A stretch of DNA of 64,000 nt, from contig DASVPR010000038.1 of the NCBI GenBank assembly GCA_036389485.1, positions 31,516 to 95,515 on the forward strand, given 5' to 3'. A model generated the notes under the pieces. The model was not told where the DNA came from and searched no databases. It worked only from the letters and a program-made list of their open reading frames with translations. A program made the position numbers and the translations under genes. Positions 17,086 through 24,995 of this stretch are shown here, piece after piece. Source of the stretch: CADCVT01 sp036389485. GTDB taxonomy: Bacteria; Actinomycetota; Thermoleophilia; Solirubrobacterales; Solirubrobacteraceae. Numbering within the stretch: position 1 is the first letter of the stretch; the number at the start of each line of letters is the position of its first letter.

Positions 17086-17258
17086 GCGAACAGCAGCGCG
17101 TACGCAAACGCGCCGAGCACCACGGCCGCAGCGAGGCGCAGAGCGAGCGCCCGCTCACCGCGCCCGTACGCCGCCACGGCGAGCACGACGCCCGCGAGCG
17201 GGACCACGACGGCCACGACGAGCACGAGCACGTCCGCCCATCGGTTCCCGCGCTCCAT
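17082..17258 (-). CDS. Small two-helix membrane protein (58 residues)
   Basis: The ORF begins at ATG 17258, only 3 bp after the cupin stop, and ends with TAG at 17084-17082. That stop shares the tetramer CTAG with the mtnA stop on the other strand. The product starts MERGNRWADVLVLVVAVVVP and has two hydrophobic segments, at about residues 8-30 and 39-58, separated by a charged YGRGERALALR turn. This is the pattern of a small integral membrane hairpin. I do not recognise a family. Tight spacing to the cupin gene implies co-transcription. Confidence 0.6.
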   Translation of the reverse strand: MERGNRWADVLVLVVAVVVPLAGVVLAVAAYGRGERALALRLAAAVVLGAFAYALLFA

Positions 17259-17261
17259 AAC

Positions 17262-17594
17262 TCAGAGATTCGTCTGCTGCACGGTCGGGCTGGGATGGAC
17301 GCTCACGACCCGCAGCGTGTCGTCGCCCGCGCACTTGAAGCCATGCGGCGTCTCGGCGGGCACGACGACGAGATTGCCGCCGGCAACCTCGATCTGCTCG
17401 TCGCCGGCGGTGAACAGCGCCGTCCCGGTCAGCACGACGAACGCCTCCGCGTACGGATGCAGGTGCAGGTCCGGACCTTGCCCGCGCCGCGGGTACTCGG
17501 TGACGAAGATCGAGACGGGGATCTCCTCGCGACCCTGGAACAGCGCGGCGGTCGGGCTGCGCTTCAGGTCGGCGATCGGCGTGACGGTGGCCAT
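17262..17594 (-). CDS. Small cupin-domain protein
   Basis: The 110-residue single-domain protein is about the usual length for the Cupin_2 family. The first metal-binding motif is HLHPYAEAFVVLTG near residue 44, and the second is the weaker PAETPHGFKC. It could be a small dioxygenase, isomerase or sensor; no substrate can be assigned. It starts at ATG 17594, and a 58-residue membrane protein gene follows after 3 bp. The 83 bp upstream are shared with a divergent dehydrogenase gene and would hold both promoters. Confidence 0.85.
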   Translation of the reverse strand: MATVTPIADLKRSPTAALFQGREEIPVSIFVTEYPRRGQGPDLHLHPYAEAFVVLTGTALFTAGDEQIEVAGGNLVVVPAETPHGFKCAGDDTLRVVSVHPSPTVQQTNL

Positions 17595-17677
17595 GCGCCG
17601 ACACTACCGCCAGCACTCATCGCGAAGAGTCGACATAAGCGGCGTTATCGAGCGTTGGACGTGGATACTTCCCGGCC

Positions 17678-18541
17678 ATGCCCCGCTACGACCTCGCCGG
17701 GAAGACCGCGCTGGTGACGGGTGCCGCTCGCGGCATCGGGTTCGGGACCGCGCAGGCGCTGATCAAACGAGGCGCGTCGGTCGCGGTGGTCGACCTCGAC
17801 CAGGACGCCGCGGATCGCGCCGCGCAGCAGCTCCACGACACCAAGGCGATCGGCATCGCGGCCGACGTCACGGACCGCGGCGCGCTGCAGCGCGCGGTCG
17901 CGCTGACGACCGAGCGCTTCGGCGGCCTGGACGTCGTGGTCGCGAACGCCGGGATCGCCTCGAAGGGCGCGACGCTCAGAGCCATGTCGACCGAGTCGTT
18001 CGAGCGCGTCCTCGACGTGAACCTCTACGGCGTCTACCGGACCGTCGACGTCGCGCTGCCGCAGATCGTCGCGCGCCGCGGCCACGTCGTCGTGATCGCG
18101 TCGATCTACGCGTTCATGAACGGCGCCGGCGCGACGCCGTACGCGATGGCGAAGGCCGGCGTCGAGCAGCTCGGCCGTGCGCTGCGGACGGAGCTCGTCC
18201 CGCACGGCGCGAGCGCGAGCGTCGCCTACTTCGGCTTCATCGACACCGAGATGGTCCACAAGATCATCGACGCCGACCCGCTCGCCGACTCGATCATGGA
18301 CCAGATGCCGAAGCCGCTGCTCAAGCGCCTGCCGCCCGCGGTCGCCGGCGAGGCGATCGTGAAGGGCATCGAACGGCGCAGCCCGCGCATCATCCGCCCG
18401 CGAAGGTGGACCGCGATGTCCGTCCTCCGCGGCGTCCTCAACCCCATCAACGACCGCCGCAGCGAGCGCGACCCGGCGTTCCAGCGCATCATCGAGCAGC
18501 TCGACGCCCGCGGGAACGAGGAGCAGCCCACGTCGGCGTAG
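17678..18541 (+). CDS. Short-chain dehydrogenase/reductase
   Basis: The 287-residue NAD(P)-dependent oxidoreductase has TGAARGIGFG at about residues 14-23, an acidic cofactor-selecting residue in VVDLDQD near 37 (suggesting NAD), ANAGIAS near 90, and YAMAKAG near 154. The C-terminus after residue 220 is basic and longer than in minimal SDRs (RSPRIIRPRRWTAM), as in the SDRs annotated with mycobacterial or acyl-chain substrates. The substrate is not predictable. It stands alone on this strand, 66 bp before the flagellar-like miniprotein gene. Confidence 0.88.
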   Translation: MPRYDLAGKTALVTGAARGIGFGTAQALIKRGASVAVVDLDQDAADRAAQQLHDTKAIGIAADVTDRGALQRAVALTTERFGGLDVVVANAGIASKGATLRAMSTESFERVLDVNLYGVYRTVDVALPQIVARRGHVVVIASIYAFMNGAGATPYAMAKAGVEQLGRALRTELVPHGASASVAYFGFIDTEMVHKIIDADPLADSIMDQMPKPLLKRLPPAVAGEAIVKGIERRSPRIIRPRRWTAMSVLRGVLNPINDRRSERDPAFQRIIEQLDARGNEEQPTSA

Positions 18542-18606
18542 CCCATCCGTCGAGAACCCCACACGCGGCCGAACGCGCGCGACCGAAGAAGACGACAACC
18601 GACCCG

Positions 18607-18825
18607 ATGCTGAGCATCCCGGCCGCCGGCATGCAGCAGGCCCAGACCCTGCTCGCCACCCGCGCGCACAACATCGCCAACGTCTCGACCGAGGGCTACG
18701 AGACCGAGGACCTCGCCGAGGACGTCGTCGGCCTGATCGTCGCCAAGACGTTGTACACGGCGAACGCGAAGGTCCTGCGGACGCTTGCCGAGACCGAGCG
18801 CTCGCTGCTCGACGTCCGCGCCTAG
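18607..18825 (+). CDS. Miniature flagellar rod-like protein (72 residues)
   Basis: The protein joins the two conserved ends of flagellar axial proteins without the middle domain. Residues of about 1-31 match the N-terminal rod motif (MQQAQTLLATRAHNIANVST then EGYE). Residues of about 38-70 match the C-terminal rod/hook motif (VVGLIVAKTLYTANAKVLRT then LAETERSLLDV). In FlgB, FlgC, FlgG and FlgE these segments form the D0 coiled-coil and are separated by 50-300 residues. No flagellar gene is nearby. It may be a reduced FlgC-like protein or a relic; an open frame with intact heptads argues against decay. Its TAG stop shares CTAG with the convergent DUF2278 gene. Confidence 0.8.
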   Translation: MLSIPAAGMQQAQTLLATRAHNIANVSTEGYETEDLAEDVVGLIVAKTLYTANAKVLRTLAETERSLLDVRA

Positions 18826-19481
18826 GCCGGGTGGCCGTCCGCGTCGGTCTGCGACGCCTGCGACGAGAACTTCGAGACGAACGCGTCGAGGCTGCCGTCG
18901 GGGCGCAGCGTCATCGTGCCGCCGTCCTGCCAGATCCCGTTCTCGGCGGCCCACTGGCTGCCGATCGGATCGCCCTGGTTCTGGTGGACGTTGTGCATCC
19001 CGAGCCCGGTCGTGAACGGCTCGCCCCAGACGTACGTGCGCTCCCCGACCCGCAGGATCGACTCCAGAGCCTCGGAGGCTTCGACGTTCGACCCGCTGAT
19101 CCACGGCCGCCGGGGCAGGAACCGCCGGATCAGCGCCTCGAGCCATTCCGGCGGGCGCTGCACGAACCAGCAGCCGGGGCTGTTGATCAGCGACGGGTGG
19201 CGGATCAGGTCCAGCGCGCCGTCGGCCTGCGACCGCGCGAGCTCGTGGTAGCCGTCACCGAGCCCGCCGACCGGCCCGAGCGCCCCCATCGGCACCGTCA
19301 GCACCTTCCACTGCACCCCGACGGCGGAAGCGTGGCTGTCGACGTCGATCGCGCACCGGTACGTCCCCCCAGGAGCCGTCACGCGCAGGTTGACGTGGTA
19401 CCAGTGGCCCTGGTTGTCGGGCGTGTCGCGGAAGTGGTCCGCGAGCGTGCCGATGAGCAGCCCGTAATGGTCAAGAGGCAC
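18822..19481 (-). CDS. YukJ family protein (DUF2278)
   Basis: The 219-residue protein matches DUF2278/YukJ: an N-terminal MPLDHYGLLIGTLADH, HWYHVNLRV, VGVQWKVLTVP in the middle and GLGMHNVHQNQGDP near residue 167 followed by NGIWQDGG. The function of the family is not known. It starts with GTG at 19481. Its stop overlaps the stop of the convergent miniprotein gene by the shared CTAG. The 204 bp upstream are shared with the divergent protease gene. Confidence 0.85.
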   Translation of the reverse strand: MPLDHYGLLIGTLADHFRDTPDNQGHWYHVNLRVTAPGGTYRCAIDVDSHASAVGVQWKVLTVPMGALGPVGGLGDGYHELARSQADGALDLIRHPSLINSPGCWFVQRPPEWLEALIRRFLPRRPWISGSNVEASEALESILRVGERTYVWGEPFTTGLGMHNVHQNQGDPIGSQWAAENGIWQDGGTMTLRPDGSLDAFVSKFSSQASQTDADGHPA

Positions 19482-19685
19482 TCACGCCAGTCTGACCGCC
19501 CCGGTTCCTCCGCGTCAACGCGCCAATCGTTTCCCGCTGGAAAACGGTGGAACTCACGGCGTCGAAAAGGGCGGTAGAACAAACGTCCAGGCCCTCTCAA
19601 GCCCCCCCACGAGACCCACCGAAGCCCGGACTACACCCCGTTCCCCCCGGGCGCCCCCACCGCCCGACCGGAGGTCTCTCGCGTC

Positions 19686-21374
19686 ATGCCCATCACCCTG
19701 CGCCGGCCGGGCCGGCTGCCCCTTGCCGTTCCCGCTCTCGCCCTCTGCCTGCTCGCGATCGTCGTGCTGGTGGGCCTTCCCGCCTCCCCCACGCCGAGCC
19801 TGCCGGCCCTCGAGCCGGCGACCGCGCCGACGCAGAACGTCGGCCAGTCCCTGCTGACGCTCGCCGGCCAGACGCCCGCGAGAGAGGTCGACGTCATCGT
19901 CCAGCTCAGGCCGGGCGCGGACGCAGCGGCGGCCACCGCCGCCGCGGAGCGCGCCGGCGGCCGGATCACGCGAAGGCTGCCGCTCATCCGCGGCCTCGTC
20001 GTCACCGGGATCCCGGCAAGAGACGCGGCCGGCCTCGGGACACGGCGCGACGTCCGCGCGGTGAGCCTGAATGCGGCGGTGAAGGAGAGCGGCACCGTCG
20101 ACCCGGTGGCGCTGCGCACCTCGTTCAACCAGTCGATCCGGGCGGACCGCTCGTGGGCGATGGGGACGACCGGCAAGGGGATCGGCGTCGCGGTGGTGGA
20201 CACGGGCATCGCGGGCGACCACCCGGACTTCCGCATCTCGCAGACCGACACCCGCTCCCGCGTGATCGCGACCGCCGTCGCCAACCCCGACGCGCCGCGC
20301 GCCGGCGACCAGTACGGCCACGGCACCCACGTCGCCGGGCTGATCGCGGGCAACGGGACGAACCGCGACGCCGCAGACCCGCTCTACGGCCGCTACGCCG
20401 GCGTCGCGCCCGACGCGAACCTGATCTCGGTCAAGGTCGACGACGGCAACGGCGCCACGACGCTGGCCGACGTCGTCGCCGGGCTGCAGTTCGTCGTGGA
20501 CTTCCGCACCGAGTACAACATCCGCGTCGTCAACCTCTCGCTGCGCTCGTCGGTCGCCGAGTCGTACCTGACCGACCCGCTGGACGCCGCCGTCGAGCAG
20601 GCCTGGTTCGCGGGGATCGTCGTGGTCGCCGCGGCGGGCAACGGCGGGACCACCGAGGGCGCCGCCCACTACTCGCCGGGCAACGACCCGCACATCATCA
20701 CGGTCGGCGCGGTCGACGACCTCGGCACCAAGGACATCGGCGACGACCGCCTGACCGCGTGGTCGACCCGCGGCCTGACGCAGGACGGCATCGCGAAGCC
20801 CGACGTCGTCGCGCCCGGCGCGCACCTGGTCGCTCCGCTCGCCCCCGGGTCGTACTACGCGGGGCAGTGCCCGCAGTGCGTCGTCGACGGCGACTACCTG
20901 CGGATCGGCGGCACGTCGATGGCGGCCGCGCTCGTCTCCGGCGAGGTGGCCGACCTGCTGCAGGCCTATCCCTCCTGGAGCCCGCAGCAGGTCAAGGCCA
21001 CGCTCGTCAAGCGCACGCGCGCCGTGACGAGCCCGTCGTCGTCGACGCTCGTCGACGCGAGCGGCCAGCCGGTCGAGGCGACCACGGTGACCGAGACGGT
21101 CGACGGCGCCGAGGCCGCGGTGGACAAGGCGCAGCTCAACCCGACGACGGCCCCGGCCACCGCGCCCGCGCCGAGCACGCTGCTCGACCCGCAGACGCGC
21201 ACGATCGACTGGCAGCGCGTGAGCTGGAGTCGCGTGAGCTGGAGCCAGGCGCCGGACGCGCTGCGAGCGAGCTTCAGCCGCGTGAGCTGGTCGACAGCGG
21301 CGGACTACAGCCGTGTGAGCTGGTCGGAAGCGCAGCTGGCGCGCGTGTCCTGGTCGACCAGCTTCGATCGCTAG
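19686..21374 (+). CDS. Secreted subtilisin-like serine protease (S8) with RVSWS C-terminal repeats
   Basis: The 562-residue precursor has a signal peptide/anchor (LPLAVPALALCLLAIVVLVG), an inhibitor-I9-like propeptide at about residues 55-125, and a complete S8 triad. These are Asp172 in VVDTGIAGDHPD, His212 in YGHGTHVAG and Ser411 in GGTSMAAALVSG, with Asn in AAAGNGG as oxyanion hole. A Thr/Pro-rich linker (about residues 480-505) leads to a C-terminal region with five RVSWS pentapeptides, the last one 5 residues from the end. Such aromatic repeats may bind cell-surface material or be a sorting signal; this is inference. An SD-like GGAGG lies about 10 bp before ATG 19686. The GGDEF gene starts 10 bp downstream. 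Confidence 0.92.
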   Translation: MPITLRRPGRLPLAVPALALCLLAIVVLVGLPASPTPSLPALEPATAPTQNVGQSLLTLAGQTPAREVDVIVQLRPGADAAAATAAAERAGGRITRRLPLIRGLVVTGIPARDAAGLGTRRDVRAVSLNAAVKESGTVDPVALRTSFNQSIRADRSWAMGTTGKGIGVAVVDTGIAGDHPDFRISQTDTRSRVIATAVANPDAPRAGDQYGHGTHVAGLIAGNGTNRDAADPLYGRYAGVAPDANLISVKVDDGNGATTLADVVAGLQFVVDFRTEYNIRVVNLSLRSSVAESYLTDPLDAAVEQAWFAGIVVVAAAGNGGTTEGAAHYSPGNDPHIITVGAVDDLGTKDIGDDRLTAWSTRGLTQDGIAKPDVVAPGAHLVAPLAPGSYYAGQCPQCVVDGDYLRIGGTSMAAALVSGEVADLLQAYPSWSPQQVKATLVKRTRAVTSPSSSTLVDASGQPVEATTVTETVDGAEAAVDKAQLNPTTAPATAPAPSTLLDPQTRTIDWQRVSWSRVSWSQAPDALRASFSRVSWSTAADYSRVSWSEAQLARVSWSTSFDR

Positions 21375-21384
21375 GCAGGCGGCC

Positions 21385-24078
21385 ATGAAGCGCCGGGACC
21401 CCCGATTCCGCGACCTGCCGCGCGCGGCGCGCGTGCTGACGGTGCTCGCGGTCGCCGCCGCGGCGGCCGCGACAGCGCTCGCCGGGCCGGACCTGCAGGC
21501 GATCGACCTCACGCTGCTCGGCGTCACCGCCGCGCTGTGCGCGATCGCCTCGTTCTTCGAGGTCTCCACGCCCGGAAGCGCCTCGCTGCACCCGGGGCTC
21601 GTGTTCGTGTTCTGGGCGACCGTGGCGCTGCCGCCGGCGGCGTTGCCGCTGCTCGCGCTGCTGTGCTTCGCGCCGACGGCGATCAGCGGCGGCGTCCGCT
21701 GGTACGTGCCGGCGTTCCACGCGGCCGCGTACGTCCTCGCCGGGCTCGGCGCGCACGCCGTGCTCGGCATCGCCGGCGTGCCCGACACGACGATGACCGG
21801 GCCGCTCGCGCCGGCGGCCCTCGGTGTCGCCGCGGTGGCGTTCGTGCTCGCGGTCGACGCCCTGCTCGCGCTGCACATGCGGATCGCCTGGCACCGGCCG
21901 CTGCGCGTCGGCGCGCGGGGGCTCGCGGTGAACCTGCCGGTGGACGTCGCGCTGGCGACGAGCGGCGCCGCGCTGGCCGCGCTCTACGCGCAGGACCCGT
22001 GGCTCGCGACGATCCTCGCCGGCCCGCTCGCGCTCGTGTCGCGGGCCATGCTCGTGCCGGCGCTGCGCCACAAGTCGCAGACCGACCCCAAGACCGGCCT
22101 CTTCAACTTCACCTACCTCCACCAGGCGCTCGACGAGGCGCTGCGGGCCGCCACCCGCCGCGACGACGCAGTCGCCGTGGTGATGGTGGACCTCGACCAC
22201 CTGCGCGCGATCAACAACCGCTTCGGGCACCTCGCCGGCGACCAGGCGATCCTGCGCGTCGCCGAGGAGCTGGGCCGTGCCGCGCAGGACCGCGGCGTCG
22301 CCGCGCGGTTCGGCGGCGAGGAGTTCTGCCTCCTGCTGCCGGACTGGACGGCCGCGCAGGCCGAGGAGCTCATCGACATGGTGCGCGAGTCGGTGCAGGA
22401 CGTCTCGTGGGAGAGCGAGCGCGGCGGCGGGATGCGCTGCTCGTTCAGCGCCGGCGTCGCGGCGTTCCCCAAGGACGGCGAGGACGTCGCGTCGCTGCTC
22501 GCCGCCGCCGACGCGGCGCTGTACGACGCGAAGGCCGGCGGCCGCAACCGCGTGCGCCTCGCGCTCTCGCCGACCGCGATCGAGACGATCGAGGCGGCGA
22601 CGACCGAGCGCGAGGTCCCCCCGGAGCCGGTGCTGGTCGAAGCCGCGGGCGCCGCGCTGCCGGAGCCGCCCGCCGACGAGCCGGACGCTGACGAGGAGGA
22701 GCCGCCGGGCCGGAAGTACATCCCGGCGCTCATCACGGCGCTGCTCGCGGGTGTGATCGCCGCGCTGGTCGTCAGCGGGCCGATCGACGCGATGGACTCC
22801 CCCGTCCTCCTCCTGCTCCTCGTCGGCGCCGTCGTCCTGCTGGACGTCGTCCGGATCGACCTCTTCGAGGGGCTCAACCTGTCCGCCGCCTCGGTGCCGA
22901 CGCTGGCGCTGGCGTGCACGTTCGGGCCGGTCGGGCCGATCGCCGGCGAGGTCGGGATCGCGCTCGTGCGGATCGCGCGCGGCGACGACCGGATCAAGTG
23001 GTCGTTCGACCTCGGCGCGCTCGGCCTGGCGGGCACCGCCGCGGCCGCCGTCTTCACCGTCATGCCGACGGAGACGCCGCTGCAGAGCATCTTCGCGGGC
23101 ATCCCCGCCGCGCTCGCCTACTACCTCGTCAACACCGCGCTGATGTCGATCGTCATCGCGATGGCCGAGGGCCGGCGGCCGCTGGCCGTCTGGCGCGAGG
23201 GGATGGCGTGGCTGTGGGCGCACTTCGTCGTGTACGGCGTGATCGGCGCGGCGATGGCGGTCACGTACGAGCACCTCGGCCCGATCACGGTCTTCCTGTT
23301 CGCCCTGCCGGTCGCGACGCTGTGGCTCGGCCAGCGCGGCTACGTCCACCGGTCGCGCGCGAGCGTCGTCGAGCTGCGCCGCAACCGCGACGACCTCGAG
23401 GCCGCCAACCGCCGCCTGCGCCGCCTGCTCGACGAGAAGCGCGACCTCGTCGGGCGCGTGCACGGGTCGTACCTCTCGACGATCACGTCGCTGGCGCGGA
23501 CGATCGAGGCGAAGGACCCGTACACCGGCGGTCACGTCGAGCGCGTCGCGAAGGTGACGATGCTGCTGGCCGACGAGCTCGGGCTGCCGGAGGCGCAGCG
23601 CCGCGCGGCGGAGGTCGGCGCGACGATCCACGACATCGGCAAGGTCGGCGTGCCGGACTCGATCCTCCTCAAGCCGGCGCGCCTGAGCGCGGCCGAGGTC
23701 GCGGTGATGCGCCGGCACCCCGAGACGTCGAGCTACATCGTCGGCGAGCTGGACGTGCCGCGGATCGTCAAGGAGATGGTCCGCAGCCACCACGAGCGCT
23801 TCGACGGCGGCGGCTACCCGGACGGCCTGGCCGGCGAGGAGATCCCGCTCGCCGCGCGGATGCTCGCGGTGGCCGACACCCTCGACGCGATCACGAGCGA
23901 CCGCCCGTACCGCCCCGCGCGCACGCTCGCCGAGGCGATCGAGGAGATCGAGTCGCTCGCCGGGCGGCAGTTCTGCCCGGCGGTCGTCGCGGCGCTGCGG
24001 GCGTGCCTGGCACGCGATCCGACGCTGGGCGGGCTGTTCGAGCCGCGGCCGCAGCGGTTCGCGCGCGTCGTCGCCTAG
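21385..24078 (+). CDS. Membrane GGDEF and HD-GYP c-di-GMP protein
   Basis: The 897-residue protein has two membrane modules and two c-di-GMP domains. Residues of about 15-225 hold about six helices. A GGDEF domain follows with GGEEF at 310-314; no RxxD inhibitory site is seen just upstream. An acidic linker (about 405-445) leads to a second membrane block of about six helices (445-665) and a short coiled coil. The HD-GYP phosphodiesterase carries HDIGKVGVPD (His749, Asp750) and HHERFDGGGYPDG (GYP at 810-812). The GGEEF variant is active in known cyclases. It could both make and degrade c-di-GMP, the ligand of the RsiG-like protein at 59714. Its gene follows the protease gene by 10 bp. Confidence 0.93.
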   Translation: MKRRDPRFRDLPRAARVLTVLAVAAAAAATALAGPDLQAIDLTLLGVTAALCAIASFFEVSTPGSASLHPGLVFVFWATVALPPAALPLLALLCFAPTAISGGVRWYVPAFHAAAYVLAGLGAHAVLGIAGVPDTTMTGPLAPAALGVAAVAFVLAVDALLALHMRIAWHRPLRVGARGLAVNLPVDVALATSGAALAALYAQDPWLATILAGPLALVSRAMLVPALRHKSQTDPKTGLFNFTYLHQALDEALRAATRRDDAVAVVMVDLDHLRAINNRFGHLAGDQAILRVAEELGRAAQDRGVAARFGGEEFCLLLPDWTAAQAEELIDMVRESVQDVSWESERGGGMRCSFSAGVAAFPKDGEDVASLLAAADAALYDAKAGGRNRVRLALSPTAIETIEAATTEREVPPEPVLVEAAGAALPEPPADEPDADEEEPPGRKYIPALITALLAGVIAALVVSGPIDAMDSPVLLLLLVGAVVLLDVVRIDLFEGLNLSAASVPTLALACTFGPVGPIAGEVGIALVRIARGDDRIKWSFDLGALGLAGTAAAAVFTVMPTETPLQSIFAGIPAALAYYLVNTALMSIVIAMAEGRRPLAVWREGMAWLWAHFVVYGVIGAAMAVTYEHLGPITVFLFALPVATLWLGQRGYVHRSRASVVELRRNRDDLEAANRRLRRLLDEKRDLVGRVHGSYLSTITSLARTIEAKDPYTGGHVERVAKVTMLLADELGLPEAQRRAAEVGATIHDIGKVGVPDSILLKPARLSAAEVAVMRRHPETSSYIVGELDVPRIVKEMVRSHHERFDGGGYPDGLAGEEIPLAARMLAVADTLDAITSDRPYRPARTLAEAIEEIESLAGRQFCPAVVAALRACLARDPTLGGLFEPRPQRFARVVA

Positions 24079-24983
24079 GCGCGCGTCGCGGCGACGAGAT
24101 CTCGCGCCGCCTCGGGCCAGTCCGGGAGCGCGAAGGCGAAGCCGTGCTCGAGCAGCCGCCCGGGCACGACGCGCCGGCTCTTGAGGATCAGCTCGGTCTC
24201 GGTGCGCATCGCGAACGCGCCGAGCTCGAGCATCCACCGCGACGCGGGAAGCCCGACCCGGGTGCCGTACGCCTCGCGCAGGTGCCGGAAGAAGTCGCGC
24301 TGCGGGAGCGGGTTGGGCGAGGCGACGTTCACGACGCCGTCGATCGCCTCGTGCTCGATGAGCCAGTGCAGCGCGTTGGCGAAGTCCCGGTGGTGGATCC
24401 ACGACATGTACTGCCGCCCGCCCGCCGCGGGACCGCCGAGCCGCCGCTTCACGAGCGTCAGGAGCGTGTCGAAGATGCCGCCGCGGTCCGGGCTCATGAT
24501 CATCGCCGAGCGCAGCAGCACCTTGCGCGTATGCGGCGTGTCGGCCTCCACCGCCGCGCGCTCCCACGCCTTCGCGACCCGGATGCTGAAGCCCCACTTC
24601 CCGTCGGTGCTCCCGAGCGGCCCTGTCTCGTCGTTCGGAGGCCCGAGCGTGTGCGCGTAGATCGTCGCCGTGCTCGCCTGGAGCCAGACCCTCGGCGGGT
24701 CGGCCGCGCGCGCGATCGCCTCCCCCACGATGCGCGTGGACGCCACGCGCGAGTCCATGATCTCGCGCCGGTTGCGGTCGTTGTAGCGGCAGTCGACGCT
24801 GCGCCCTGCGAGGTTGACGACGACGTCCGCGCCGTCGACGGCGTCCGCCCACGCGCCGAGCGTGCGGCCGTCCCACCGCACGCCCTCCGATCGGCTGACG
24901 ACCACGACGTCGTCCTGCGCGAACGCGCGGCGCAGGATCGTCCCGACCTGCCCGCTGCCGCCCGCCAGCACGATTTTGAGCAC
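24075..24983 (-). CDS. TIGR01777-type NAD-dependent epimerase/reductase
   Basis: The 302-residue extended SDR starts MLKIVLAGGSGQVG, giving the NAD(P) motif at about residues 8-14. It has VVNLAGRSVDCRYNDRNRRE near 60 and LQASTATIYA near 102, and ends with a DUF1731-like C-terminal part (SRRVVPGRLLEHGF). These mark the TIGR01777/YfcH family, whose substrate is unknown. Its stop shares CTAG with the convergent GGDEF gene. It starts 12 bp after the stop of the aminotransferase gene on the same strand, so the two are likely co-transcribed. Confidence 0.9.
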   Translation of the reverse strand: MLKIVLAGGSGQVGTILRRAFAQDDVVVVSRSEGVRWDGRTLGAWADAVDGADVVVNLAGRSVDCRYNDRNRREIMDSRVASTRIVGEAIARAADPPRVWLQASTATIYAHTLGPPNDETGPLGSTDGKWGFSIRVAKAWERAAVEADTPHTRKVLLRSAMIMSPDRGGIFDTLLTLVKRRLGGPAAGGRQYMSWIHHRDFANALHWLIEHEAIDGVVNVASPNPLPQRDFFRHLREAYGTRVGLPASRWMLELGAFAMRTETELILKSRRVVPGRLLEHGFAFALPDWPEAARDLVAATRA

Positions 24984-24995
24984 ATGGTCAATTTA

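Noticed and set aside
24003..24013. GTGCCTGGCAC inside the HD-GYP gene
   Set aside because: It encodes ordinary residues (ACLAR) in a normal context, so it is probably chance and not a member of the 16-kb palindrome array.
21274..24876. 1200-codon minus-strand frame
   Set aside because: It is a shadow of the GGDEF/HD-GYP gene; the translation is low-complexity Arg/Ala/Gly with no motif.
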